In this document: in pieces, positions 1 to 6,534 of the stretch | How the letters are laid out: each line of letters begins with the position of its first letter | How positions within the stretch are numbered: position 1 is the stretch's first letter | Assembly (NCBI GenBank): GCA_020433785.1 | Contig: JAGRCC010000075.1 | Span: 1 to 8,019 of the forward strand | Length of the DNA stretch: 8,019 nucleotides | Reading direction: 5' to 3' | Source of the DNA: Anaerolineae bacterium | GTDB taxonomy: Bacteria > Chloroflexota > Anaerolineae > 4572-78 > J111 | Notes under the pieces: generated by a model | What the model saw: the letters and a program-made list of their open reading frames with translations, nothing else | Databases searched by the model: none | Told to the model about the DNA's origin: nothing | Made by a program: the position numbers and the translations under genes

Positions 1-83
1 TCCGGCTTGTCCGGGTTATGGATTTCTCCGCCTTCGGCTACGAAATGATATTTTTGGATGTCAAGTGCATAACGCCTATTCAT
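1..83 (-). CDS. N-terminus of an unidentified protein, truncated by the window edge
   Basis: A reading frame opens with ATG at 83-81 on the minus strand and runs open for 27 codons to the window edge. It begins MNRRYALDIQKYHF and continues through a hydrophilic stretch, VAEGGEIHNPDKP. The start lies 34 bases after the galT stop on the same strand, which fits a galT operon or readthrough transcript. The upstream GTTGGA is only a weak Shine-Dalgarno match. The other minus-strand frames close quickly, and the codons look like those of neighbouring genes. I do not recognise the family from 27 residues. The frame being open is seen directly; that it is a gene is inferred from composition and position. 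Confidence 0.55.
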   Translation of the reverse strand, partial: MNRRYALDIQKYHFVAEGGEIHNPDKP

Positions 84-117
84 TCCAACTTTAAAACCGA
101 AAGAGCGAATTTGCCTA

Positions 118-1146
118 TCAGGCTTCAATATCAATGTGCCGTAAGATTTGGGCCGCGGTTTCGGGCGGCGTGGGGTTGATATAAAAGCCCGTACCCCACT
201 CAAAGCCGGCGGTGCGGGCCAGGCGAGGCATCAGTTCGATGTGCCAGTGATAATCTTGGTCGATAGTAGACCAATAGCCTGGACGCGTCCGGCGAAAGGG
301 CGCCATATGCAGCATATAATTAAAGGGCGGATTATCGAGCGCGGCGCGCAGCTTTTGCAAAACCAGCTTTAAAACCTTGGCTAAATCCACCGTCTCTTCC
401 CAGGTGATGTAGGTATAATCGACGCTGTGCCGCTTGGGTAAAATCCATAGCTCAAATGGAAACCGGGCCGCGTAAGGCGACAGCGCGACAAAATGGTTGG
501 TTTCCACCACCAGCCGCTCCCGAAAAACTTTGGTCTCTTGCTTGATATAATCGCAAAAAATGCAGCGCCGCTTATAATCGAAATATTCCATGGCGGCCAG
601 CAATTCCTCTTTGACGCGCTTGGGCGTAATGGGGGTGGCGATGAGCTGGGAATGGGCGTGTTGAATGGTCGCTCCGGCGGCCTGGCCTTGATTCTTAAAA
701 ATCAACACATACTTGAAGCGATCATCGCCTTGCAAATCCATAATCCGCTGGCGATAGGTGGTTAAAACTTTGGCGATATGCGCTTCCGGTAAATCGACCA
801 GGTCTTTATGATGATCCGGCGTTTCGATAATAACCTCGTGCGCGCCGACGCCGTTGATCATATCGCACAGCCACATCCCCTCCCGCTCCAACTCCCCTTC
901 AATCCGCAGAGCCGGGTATTTATTGGGAACAACCCGCACATCCCAGCCTGGCGTGTCGGGCGCGGTTCCGGATCGGCGTATTGAAAAAACTTCCAGGGGC
1001 GGGTTTAATTCATTCCCTTCACAAAAAACACACGGGCCGGGTAAGCGCGTTTCGGTCGCCACGGTGAACTCTTTGGGTCGTTTGCCTCGTTCCGTAGCGA
1101 TGATAACCCAGCGGCCAACAATCGGATCTTTACGTAGTTCCGGCAT
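118..1146 (-). CDS. galT: Galactose-1-phosphate uridylyltransferase (HIT superfamily)
   Basis: GalT transfers UMP from UDP-glucose to galactose-1-phosphate in the cytoplasmic Leloir pathway, through a uridylyl-histidine intermediate. Numbered from the second Met (342 residues), the protein shows the opening ELRKDPIVGRWVIIATERGKRP, a zinc-type pair C39-x2-C42, His at 112-113, and the active-site block H163-A-H165-S-Q167. In that block the second His would be the nucleophile; the E. coli enzyme has HPHGQ here. The C-terminal half has a second pair, C195-x2-C198, then HWHIELMPR near 300 and GTGFYINP near 319. Length and motif order fit a full-length enzyme. GalT-like ADP/UDP-sugar phosphorylases share this fold, so substrate is inferred. 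Two ATGs are adjacent. The AAGGAGGT site favours the second (6-base gap from GGAGG) over the one at 1149 (3-base gap). No galK or galE is visible. Confidence 0.93.
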   Translation of the reverse strand: MPELRKDPIVGRWVIIATERGKRPKEFTVATETRLPGPCVFCEGNELNPPLEVFSIRRSGTAPDTPGWDVRVVPNKYPALRIEGELEREGMWLCDMINGVGAHEVIIETPDHHKDLVDLPEAHIAKVLTTYRQRIMDLQGDDRFKYVLIFKNQGQAAGATIQHAHSQLIATPITPKRVKEELLAAMEYFDYKRRCIFCDYIKQETKVFRERLVVETNHFVALSPYAARFPFELWILPKRHSVDYTYITWEETVDLAKVLKLVLQKLRAALDNPPFNYMLHMAPFRRTRPGYWSTIDQDYHWHIELMPRLARTAGFEWGTGFYINPTPPETAAQILRHIDIEA

Positions 1147-1151
1147 CATTT

Positions 1152-1159
1152 ACCTCCTT
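1152..1159 (-). promoter_or_regulatory. Shine-Dalgarno site of galT
   Basis: The minus strand reads AAGGAGGT here, a full match to the anti-Shine-Dalgarno end of 16S rRNA. GGAGG ends 6 bases before the ATG at 1146 and only 3 before the ATG at 1149, so it favours the downstream Met. It is the strongest ribosome binding site in the window. Confidence 0.8.
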
Positions 1160-1247
1160 GTAAGTGATGTGGGGGTATCTTATTTATTCGTCGTTCACCG
1201 GCGCCCTTTGCGTGGCATTCCTCGACGCATGCAACGGTGATACACTG

Positions 1248-1277
1248 ATTCTAGCACAGAACCAGCCCGGATGATAA
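1248..1277 (-). promoter_or_regulatory. Predicted extended -10 promoter for galT
   Basis: On the minus strand TTATCA (1277-1272, 4 of 6 to TTGACA) is followed after 18 bases by TAGAAT (1253-1248, 5 of 6 to TATAAT). TGC immediately precedes it, giving an extended -10 element. The expected transcript start is near 1241, leaving a leader of about 95 bases before galT. It lies in the mscS-galT gap, so galT and the gene after it may be transcribed independently of mscS. This is a by-eye motif match only. Confidence 0.45.
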
Positions 1278-1301
1278 TTAAATTTTAGCCTCAGATCATT
1301 G

Positions 1302-2624
1302 TTATGGAGAGCGGAGATGTTCCCAGCCGGTGCGCAGGTTGAGATCGCGCTGCGGGAAAGGGATTTCGATGCTGTGTTCGACAAACGCATCCCACAGCAT
1401 GTAATACAGGTCGCTACGAACCCGAGCCAGTCGCGAAGGCTGCTCGATCCAGACGGCCAGATCAAAGTTGAGACTGGAGTCGCCAAAGCCGCGAAAGAGG
1501 AGCATCGGCTCCGGATCGCTCAAGACCAAACCGTGTCGGGCGGCGGTTTGCAGGGCAATTTGCCGGACTTGTTTGGGATTGCTTCTGTAGCTAACCCCCA
1601 GCGGTACCATAATTCGCACCTTGGCCTCGCTTCGGGTAAAAGTGGTGATCTGGTTGGTTAAAAAGGTTTGGTTGGGAATAATCAGTTCGACATTATCGAT
1701 GGTGCGCACCGTGGTGGCTCGGGTGCTCAGTTTATCGACCACGCCAATCTGGCCGTTCAGATCGATCACGTCGCCCGGTCGCACCGCCTGTTCCAGCAGC
1801 AAAATCAAGCCGCCGATAAAGTCGGCCACAATTTGCTGCAAACCAAAGCCAATCCCCACCGACAACCCGCCGCCGATCAGCGCCAAAGTCGAAGGGTCCA
1901 GCCCGATCACTTGCAGTACGGCGATAATACCCAGCAAAAAGATGAAATAGCGGCTGATGGTGGTGATGGCGTTGATAACCCCCGGTTCGTTCCCTATCCG
2001 GGGGTTTAACACCCGGTAAAGCAGGATTTCTATAATCCAGGCGGCTACCACAAAACAATAGAGGACGACCAGCGCGAAGAAAATCACCCGCAGGGTCACG
2101 GTGGTGCCAAAGATAGTGAACAGCGGCGCATCGATGACCAGATTGAGGCCAACCGTATTCATAACCAGCAGTACGCCTACCACGGTAACAAAGACCGGCA
2201 GCAATATCCAGCGATGGTAGGGCCGGGCAGCGGGGCCGATATAGGCATACATGGCCACAAGTATCAGGCGATAAGCCAGCCAAATCAAAATCAAATAGAT
2301 TGAACTTTGCAGAATCCCCGCCGGGTAATCAAGGCGAGTAAACAGCCAAATGGTTGATTGAACCAAGATCAACGTCAAAAGCGGCGAGTAAAGGTGCTCG
2401 ATGGCCGCCAGCCAGCGCCGCCAGCCCGGTTTGTCCCCTTGGGCCCCTTGTGCGGCGCGCTCTATTTTCCTGAGCCAACCTTTGCTCATTTCCGGTAGAT
2501 ACCAGCCCACGAGCAAAATAATCGCCACGGTCACTACCTGGCGCTGAACCGACGGGCGGGCCAGGTAAATAAGAAAAATATCAATTTGGGTCATAATGAG
2601 GTCAAATGACGAATCGGTCGGCAT
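1302..2624 (-). CDS. MscS-family mechanosensitive ion channel
   Basis: This 440-residue inner-membrane protein belongs to the small-conductance mechanosensitive channels, which open under membrane tension to release solutes on osmotic downshock. Hydrophobic helices are seen at about 29-43, 79-97, 107-128, 138-158, 177-203 and 225-242. They are followed by the Gly/Ala-rich pore helix near 246-278 (GGGLSVGIGFGLQQIVADF). The beta domain follows: RPGDVIDLNGQIGVV at 282-296, then RATTVRTIDNVELIIPN at 302-318. The C-terminal alpha/beta domain ends in the family hallmark IPFPQRDL near 421. With more N-terminal helices than E. coli MscS (three helices, 286 residues), it is one of the longer YbdG/YnaI-like forms; exact subfamily is not assigned. 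The ATG at 2624 follows AAGGT at a 8-10 base distance, while the internal Met11 has no site. No convincing promoter was found upstream. Confidence 0.93.
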   Translation of the reverse strand: MPTDSSFDLIMTQIDIFLIYLARPSVQRQVVTVAIILLVGWYLPEMSKGWLRKIERAAQGAQGDKPGWRRWLAAIEHLYSPLLTLILVQSTIWLFTRLDYPAGILQSSIYLILIWLAYRLILVAMYAYIGPAARPYHRWILLPVFVTVVGVLLVMNTVGLNLVIDAPLFTIFGTTVTLRVIFFALVVLYCFVVAAWIIEILLYRVLNPRIGNEPGVINAITTISRYFIFLLGIIAVLQVIGLDPSTLALIGGGLSVGIGFGLQQIVADFIGGLILLLEQAVRPGDVIDLNGQIGVVDKLSTRATTVRTIDNVELIIPNQTFLTNQITTFTRSEAKVRIMVPLGVSYRSNPKQVRQIALQTAARHGLVLSDPEPMLLFRGFGDSSLNFDLAVWIEQPSRLARVRSDLYYMLWDAFVEHSIEIPFPQRDLNLRTGWEHLRSP

Positions 2625-2654
2625 GGTTGCTTACCTTTTTCATAACTAAAGGAC

Positions 2655-2774
2655 TTACGCAGTTGGGGGTCTCGAACCAGGTGACAGTCACTTAGACGTG
2701 ATAAGACCACTTGTTTGGTCTAACCGGACGTTTATTTTTGGCAAAAAGTGACTGTCACCTTTTGAACTGCGTAA
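2655..2774. repeat. 120-bp element of nested inverted repeats
   Basis: Three nearly concentric inverted repeats are nested here. The outer arms are TTACGCAGTT (2655-2664) and AACTGCGTAA (2765-2774). The middle arms are AGGTGACAGTCACTT (2679-2693) and its exact complement (2746-2760). The inner arms are AGACCA (2704-2709) and TGGTCT (2716-2721) around a 6-base loop. The middle arms are themselves odd palindromes (GTGAC-N-GTCAC). The whole could fold into one long cruciform or RNA hairpin. No coding sequence is inside. It resembles a REP/BIME-like or MITE-like mobile palindrome, but the family is not identified. Confidence 0.75.
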
Positions 2775-2793
2775 CTCATAAACTATTCAGCAG

Positions 2794-2877
2794 ACAAAGT
2801 GACTGGCACTTGTCGCCGTAATTGCAGCGTTGCATTCCATTCAATATGCCGATTTGAGCCCAGGTGCCAGTCACCTG
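2794..2877. repeat. Second inverted-repeat pair with GTGCCAGTCAC core
   Basis: AAGTGACTGGCACTT (2797-2811) faces AGGTGCCAGTCACCT (2862-2876). The two are complementary at 13 of 15 positions and share the 11-base core GTGCCAGTCAC. The 50-base gap is close to the 52-base gap between the middle arms of the adjacent 120-bp element. The right arm is also its own hairpin (CAGGTG/CACCTG around CCAGT) and ends 11 bases past the stop of the solute-binding protein gene. It reads as a diverged, outer-arm-less relative of its neighbour. Confidence 0.65.
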
Positions 2878-2888
2878 AGTCGTTACCC

Positions 2889-4133
2889 TTATTCTTCAAG
2901 GCTCTCGGCTGTGCAGCCGGTCGGCAGATCGTATGCCTCCGGGCCGTAACCTTGCAGCTCGATGACCGCCAAACCAAAGGCGCATACCCCTTGGTCAGGC
3001 GTCAGGACGCCGGATAAGACATTGCCGTAGGCTAAATCACCCAGGGCATAAAATTGTTGCCGGTGGAGATGATTGGGCAGGGTCACGGCAGAGCGGGCCT
3101 GCTGGGCAAAACCGGCCACCAGAGGATGAACTCTAGAGTCGACCGTAACTTGCCGGTTGGCCGGAACCCGGCCCAAAGTTCGCATCAAGGTGCGGGTCTG
3201 CTCGGGATTGGTTAGATATCGAGCCAGGGTGGTAGCCAGATCGGCCTGATTTGGCGTTGAGGCGGTGCTGAGCATGATCGCGTCAACCGGCAAGAGAGGG
3301 CCGGCCGGGCCGTCTTCTCCGCCCGGCAGCGGCGCCACGCCCAACTTATCTTCGCCCATAGCCGCTACCAACGGCGATAATTCCGTGGGGTTGGCCACAT
3401 AAAAGGCGATCTTGCCCTCAATAAATAGCTTTTGCAACGCGGCCCGGTCGCGATTGAGAATGACTCCGGTGTTGGTTTGAGCCTCGTTAAGCCAGGTGAG
3501 CCAGTCGGTTAGGCCGCTGGCGGCCAGGGTAAAGTGATCGTTCTCATCGTACAGCCCCGGACCAAAGGTTTCTACGCCCCAATGCGCGTCCTCAAAACGG
3601 GGCACAAAGGCGATACTTTTTTCCTCAGATACCGCTAACAGCAATTCTTCCAGAGTTTTGGGCGGCTTGCTCACCAGGGACTTGTTGTAATACAAGGCCA
3701 TCGGCTGAAGGGACATCGGATACCCCCATAATTCATCCCGATAGCTCAGCGCGGCCAGGGTGTTTGATCGATAGTCGCTGCGACTAATCTCATCCTCTTC
3801 AATCGGACGAATATGGCCCGCCTCAACCAACTGGCGAACCCAATCACTGGAGCCGATAACCAAATCCGGGCCAATGCCCTGAGCCGTACTGGCTTCATAT
3901 TGAGCCAGCAGTTCCTCAGCCGGAACCGCAATCGTTACAATGCGGGTCTGGGGATTGATTTCGCTGAAACTGTCGATCATCTGGTCCAGAAAAGCGGCTT
4001 CGTCACCGGTCCAACCGTGCCACAGCAGCGCCCGGCCGGAGATGCGGGGAGTGTCCGGGGCAACCGTTTGGCAGCCGGGAGCAACAATGAGTATCAACAA
4101 GAGCAAGAGCAGACTTAGAAATGGTTTGGACAT
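2889..4133 (-). CDS. Extracellular solute-binding lipoprotein, family 1 (sugar ABC type)
   Basis: This 414-residue protein starts with MSK, a long leucine-rich hydrophobic stretch and the lipobox-like VAPGC. Cys21 is therefore the likely lipidated residue and the mature protein is anchored outside the membrane. The fold signature is that of family-1 binding proteins for sugars and related solutes. ALLWHGWTGDEAAFLDQMI near 35-53 precedes a DLVIGSSDWVRQLVEAGHI block at 90-108, then LWGYPMSLQPMALYYNKSL at 135-153, and a late LARYLTNPEQ at 303-312. Two late cysteines (384 and 407) could form a disulfide. The ligand cannot be told. No ABC permease or ATPase gene lies beside it, so it is an orphan here. 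Only a distant GAGGG precedes the ATG; no other in-frame start exists before Met52, and a stop lies three codons upstream. Confidence 0.88.
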   Translation of the reverse strand: MSKPFLSLLLLLLILIVAPGCQTVAPDTPRISGRALLWHGWTGDEAAFLDQMIDSFSEINPQTRIVTIAVPAEELLAQYEASTAQGIGPDLVIGSSDWVRQLVEAGHIRPIEEDEISRSDYRSNTLAALSYRDELWGYPMSLQPMALYYNKSLVSKPPKTLEELLLAVSEEKSIAFVPRFEDAHWGVETFGPGLYDENDHFTLAASGLTDWLTWLNEAQTNTGVILNRDRAALQKLFIEGKIAFYVANPTELSPLVAAMGEDKLGVAPLPGGEDGPAGPLLPVDAIMLSTASTPNQADLATTLARYLTNPEQTRTLMRTLGRVPANRQVTVDSRVHPLVAGFAQQARSAVTLPNHLHRQQFYALGDLAYGNVLSGVLTPDQGVCAFGLAVIELQGYGPEAYDLPTGCTAESLEE

Positions 4134-4222
4134 ACAATTTTAATTGGCCCTCTATCGGGCCGCTTACCTGGTTGACTGACATACTGACAGCGACGCGGCG
4201 ACTTACGTGGCGGCTCTAGCCT

Positions 4223-4250
4223 ATTATACCATTTTTTCGGGGGCGGGGAA
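4223..4250 (-). promoter_or_regulatory. Predicted extended -10 promoter for the solute-binding protein gene
   Basis: The minus strand carries a perfect TATAAT (4228-4223) preceded by TGG, an extended -10 element. The -35 candidate TTCCCC (4250-4245) at a 16-base gap is poor, so activity would rest on the extended -10 or on an activator. The expected start near 4216 gives a leader of about 83 bases. That leader contains two copies of CTGTCAG/TATGTCAG-like sequence (about 4175-4190) that might be an operator. The site lies just beyond the P450 stop, suggesting a separate transcription unit. Confidence 0.5.
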
Positions 4251-4254
4251 CATT

Positions 4255-4300
4255 GGCCTCAGCCGCCTCAAGGGCGTGGCCTCAACCGCTCCGAGGGCGT
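4255..4300. repeat. 23-bp tandem duplication across the P450 stop codon
   Basis: Two adjacent 23-base copies, 4255-4277 and 4278-4300, match at 19 of 23 positions. Both begin GGCCTCA and end GAGGGCGT or AAGGGCGT. The right copy encodes the last residues of the P450 and its stop (4282-4284); the left copy lies just outside the gene. Confidence 0.7.
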
Positions 4301-6045
4301 AGGGCGATCAACAAATCTTCGGGAATTAAGGTAAAGACAAACCGTTCCTCAATTTTTCGGTCCGGCTCGGTCCGGACCACATCGAAATGGCGACAAATCG
4401 TACTCATCGCCATCTTAATCTCCAGCAAGGCTAAGCTCCGCCCCGGACAGAGGCGCGGCCCGCCGCCAAACGGCGAAAATGATTTGCGATGGTGCGGATT
4501 ATCCCGGCGCGAGTAGTTTAGCCAGCGTTCCGGCTTAAACTCAGCCGCCGCTGCGAACTCGCTGTCTTCCATTCCTTTGGGGCGCAACAGCAAGAATACC
4601 GGCATGCCCTGGGGAATGAGCAGCCGATTAACCGTTACATCCGTTAACGCCTGCATTGCCAGAAACGTGGTCACCGGCTTCATGCGCATGGTTTCGTGGG
4701 CCACCGCTTCAATATAGCGCAAATCGCGAGTCTGGTCGTAATCGGTCGCGGTCGCGCCGGCGCCGATGACCGCGTCCGCCTCCGCTTGCATTTGTCGTAG
4801 GACGTCAGGCTGTTCGGCCATGAAATAGATCATCCAGGCCATTGTATTGGCGGTGGTATCTTCACCCGCCAGCAAAAAAGTAAACACATTGCCGTAAATT
4901 TCCAGGTCGCTAAACTCGATATCCTCATCAGCCTGGGCCGCCAATAGCGCTTGCAGTAAATTCTGGGGCCGTTCCGTTAGGGCCGGGTTTTCCCTTAATT
5001 GCTGCCGGGCGTGGTCGATAAATCGATCGATCGACCCGCGTAGTTCAACCAAAGCGTCTGCCAATGCTCGATCCGCCGGCAGTTTGAGATAGTTCCAATA
5101 GCGCACGGGCATGAAGGCGCGATAAGCCAGCATGGGAAAAACCTGCTCCAGATGTTGTTGAATGCGGTCGCCTTCTTCTTCAAGGGTGTTCATATCATAG
5201 CCAAAAGCCAGATTAGTCGTAATATCGACCGTGTAACGCATCAACTCTTTTTGAACATCAATGGGCGAGGCTTGCTCGGCCAAACGCTGCCAGCGGCGGT
5301 GCAGCCGCCGGGTCACTTTGGTCATAACCGGGAAAAATTCTCGTAAGTGGCGCGGATCAAAGGCCCGTGTAGCCAAATGACGATGCCGGCGCCATTGTTC
5401 TCCTTCGGCTGAAAACAAGCCTTCAACGCCCATCTCTTCAATGGTTTGCTTAATGCCGTTCAACCGCGAAAATTTATCGGGGCGCTCGTGCAAGATGGTT
5501 TGCACCATATCCGGATCGGCGATGGCCACGATCCGCTTTGGCCCCAGCTTTAACTGAAATAGATCGCCATATTGCCGGTACCAATCTTCTAAAGCCCGGT
5601 GAAATTTCTTGGTCTCAACTTGGTGAAGATTGCCTATAAGCGGTAGACCACGTGGCCCCGGCAGTTGTTCTGGCGTGAGCAGCGGCCGCTTTCCGTCAGA
5701 CGCCGCTGTTTTCTGCTGCCCGGCCGCCCAGACCAGCACCTCAGCCTGGTCAACGAAAATCTTTCCGTCCTCAACCATCACAGAAAACCGGTGCAACCCG
5801 ATCTGGGCCTCGTCACGTTTGGCCCCACTGGCACAATGAAATTGCCAGCCGTGGGCGCGGCAGACCAACCGGTCGTGGTCAACATAGCCCTCCGCCAACA
5901 ATGTCCCTTGATGCGGACATCGACCTTCAAAGACGGTAACGCTCCCGTTGTTGACTACCGCGACCAAATCGACCCCGGCCACTTGGACGCCCATCAGCGT
6001 CGCCTGTTCCAATTCAGCCATTGAGGCAATTTGTGTGTCATGCAT
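4282..6045 (-). CDS. Rieske [2Fe-2S] ferredoxin domain fused to cytochrome P450
   Basis: This 587-residue soluble protein holds two complete redox modules. Residues about 10-100 form a Rieske domain with the canonical C43-P-H45-x16-C62-R-A-H65 ligand set in a ferredoxin/NirD-like setting (CRAHGWQFH). A linker at about 101-127 leads into a P450 that opens with LPGPRGLPLIGNL (128-140). The P450 has the I-helix oxygen-activation motif AGEDTT (393-398), the ExxR pair E451/R454, PERW (505-508) and the haem loop FSPFGGGPRLCPG with Cys533 as thiolate ligand. Nothing essential is missing. The likely role is monooxygenation of an unknown substrate, with the Rieske cluster passing electrons from an external reductase; this role is inferred. 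No signal peptide or membrane anchor is seen. The start is 18 bases after the M48 stop, with a weak ribosome site, suggesting co-transcription. No reductase gene is nearby. Confidence 0.92.
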   Translation of the reverse strand: MHDTQIASMAELEQATLMGVQVAGVDLVAVVNNGSVTVFEGRCPHQGTLLAEGYVDHDRLVCRAHGWQFHCASGAKRDEAQIGLHRFSVMVEDGKIFVDQAEVLVWAAGQQKTAASDGKRPLLTPEQLPGPRGLPLIGNLHQVETKKFHRALEDWYRQYGDLFQLKLGPKRIVAIADPDMVQTILHERPDKFSRLNGIKQTIEEMGVEGLFSAEGEQWRRHRHLATRAFDPRHLREFFPVMTKVTRRLHRRWQRLAEQASPIDVQKELMRYTVDITTNLAFGYDMNTLEEEGDRIQQHLEQVFPMLAYRAFMPVRYWNYLKLPADRALADALVELRGSIDRFIDHARQQLRENPALTERPQNLLQALLAAQADEDIEFSDLEIYGNVFTFLLAGEDTTANTMAWMIYFMAEQPDVLRQMQAEADAVIGAGATATDYDQTRDLRYIEAVAHETMRMKPVTTFLAMQALTDVTVNRLLIPQGMPVFLLLRPKGMEDSEFAAAAEFKPERWLNYSRRDNPHHRKSFSPFGGGPRLCPGRSLALLEIKMAMSTICRHFDVVRTEPDRKIEERFVFTLIPEDLLIALRPRSG

Positions 6046-6063
6046 TTGAGTTCAATGTCTCAT

Positions 6064-6534
6064 TCAGTAGCGTTGGGCCATCGCCACTCGCTTACTTATC
6101 GACGGATGGCTGTGCAGCAGAAACTCGACCCAGGCCGGCGGTTCGGCTTCGGCCAGGTTTTGGTTGGCCAGGCGGGTCATAGCGCTGATGAAAGCGGTGG
6201 GATTGCCCGTGGTTTCCAGGGCGTAGGTATCGGCCTTGACCTCGCGCCAGCGAGACCAGGCGTTGCCGAGCGGCATCGTCACCAGGCCAAAGATGGTGAA
6301 GGCCACGATGAACAAGGGTAGCGTGGCTGGATCGGTTAGGCCGTAATAGCCGAACGCGGCTACCCCCCAGCGAATGATGACATCGGCCAGCCACAGCCCG
6401 GCCAGCGTCAAGACGGACTGGACGATGATGCCCAGCGTCAGATCGTGATGGACGTGATGCCCCAACTCGTGAGCCATCACCGTCTCGATTTCATCGATGG
6501 TGAACTTTGTCAACCAACGTATCGCCCAGCACAA
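6064..6534 (-). CDS. C-terminal fragment of the M48 protease (zinc-binding domain)
   Basis: The downstream frame carries the catalytic core. It has the zinc motif HELGHH (H245, E246 and H249 in the joined protein), a hydrophobic helix, a second hydrophobic stretch (PLFIVAFTIFGLVTMPLG), then REVKADTYAL. Glu321 there is the expected third zinc ligand. It ends with the HSHPSISKRV block typical of M48 enzymes. The first ten residues of the open frame (MCWAIRWLTK) are an artefact of reading upstream sequence in the wrong frame. There is no ribosome site for the apparent ATG at 6534, so independent translation is doubtful. Confidence 0.75.
   Translation of the reverse strand: MCWAIRWLTKFTIDEIETVMAHELGHHVHHDLTLGIIVQSVLTLAGLWLADVIIRWGVAAFGYYGLTDPATLPLFIVAFTIFGLVTMPLGNAWSRWREVKADTYALETTGNPTAFISAMTRLANQNLAEAEPPAWVEFLLHSHPSISKRVAMAQRY

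Noticed and set aside
40..66. A perfect TTGACA on the minus strand near the left edge, as a promoter
   Set aside because: No acceptable -10 hexamer lies 16 to 18 bases downstream, and the motif falls inside the partial coding frame that starts at 83.
1732..2283. A 183-residue open frame on the minus strand
   Set aside because: It is an alternate frame inside the MscS channel gene, whose own frame carries all the family motifs. The Arg/Gly/Pro-rich product is a frame shadow.
2861..2877. Rho-independent terminator for the solute-binding protein gene
   Set aside because: The CAGGTG/CACCTG hairpin is well placed after the stop, but no T tract follows it on the minus strand. It is better explained as one arm of the repeat pair.
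2783..3017. Short open frames (64 and 72 residues) on both strands overlapping the repeat region
   Set aside because: They consist partly of inverted-repeat sequence and partly of antisense to the solute-binding protein gene, with no ribosome sites or protein-like character.
6491..6534. Programmed ribosomal frameshift producing full-length M48 protease
   Set aside because: The needed shift is +1 at AAA-G-TTC, with no classical slippery heptamer, no obvious stalling stop at the shift point and no nearby stimulatory structure seen. A mutation or sequencing error is simpler.
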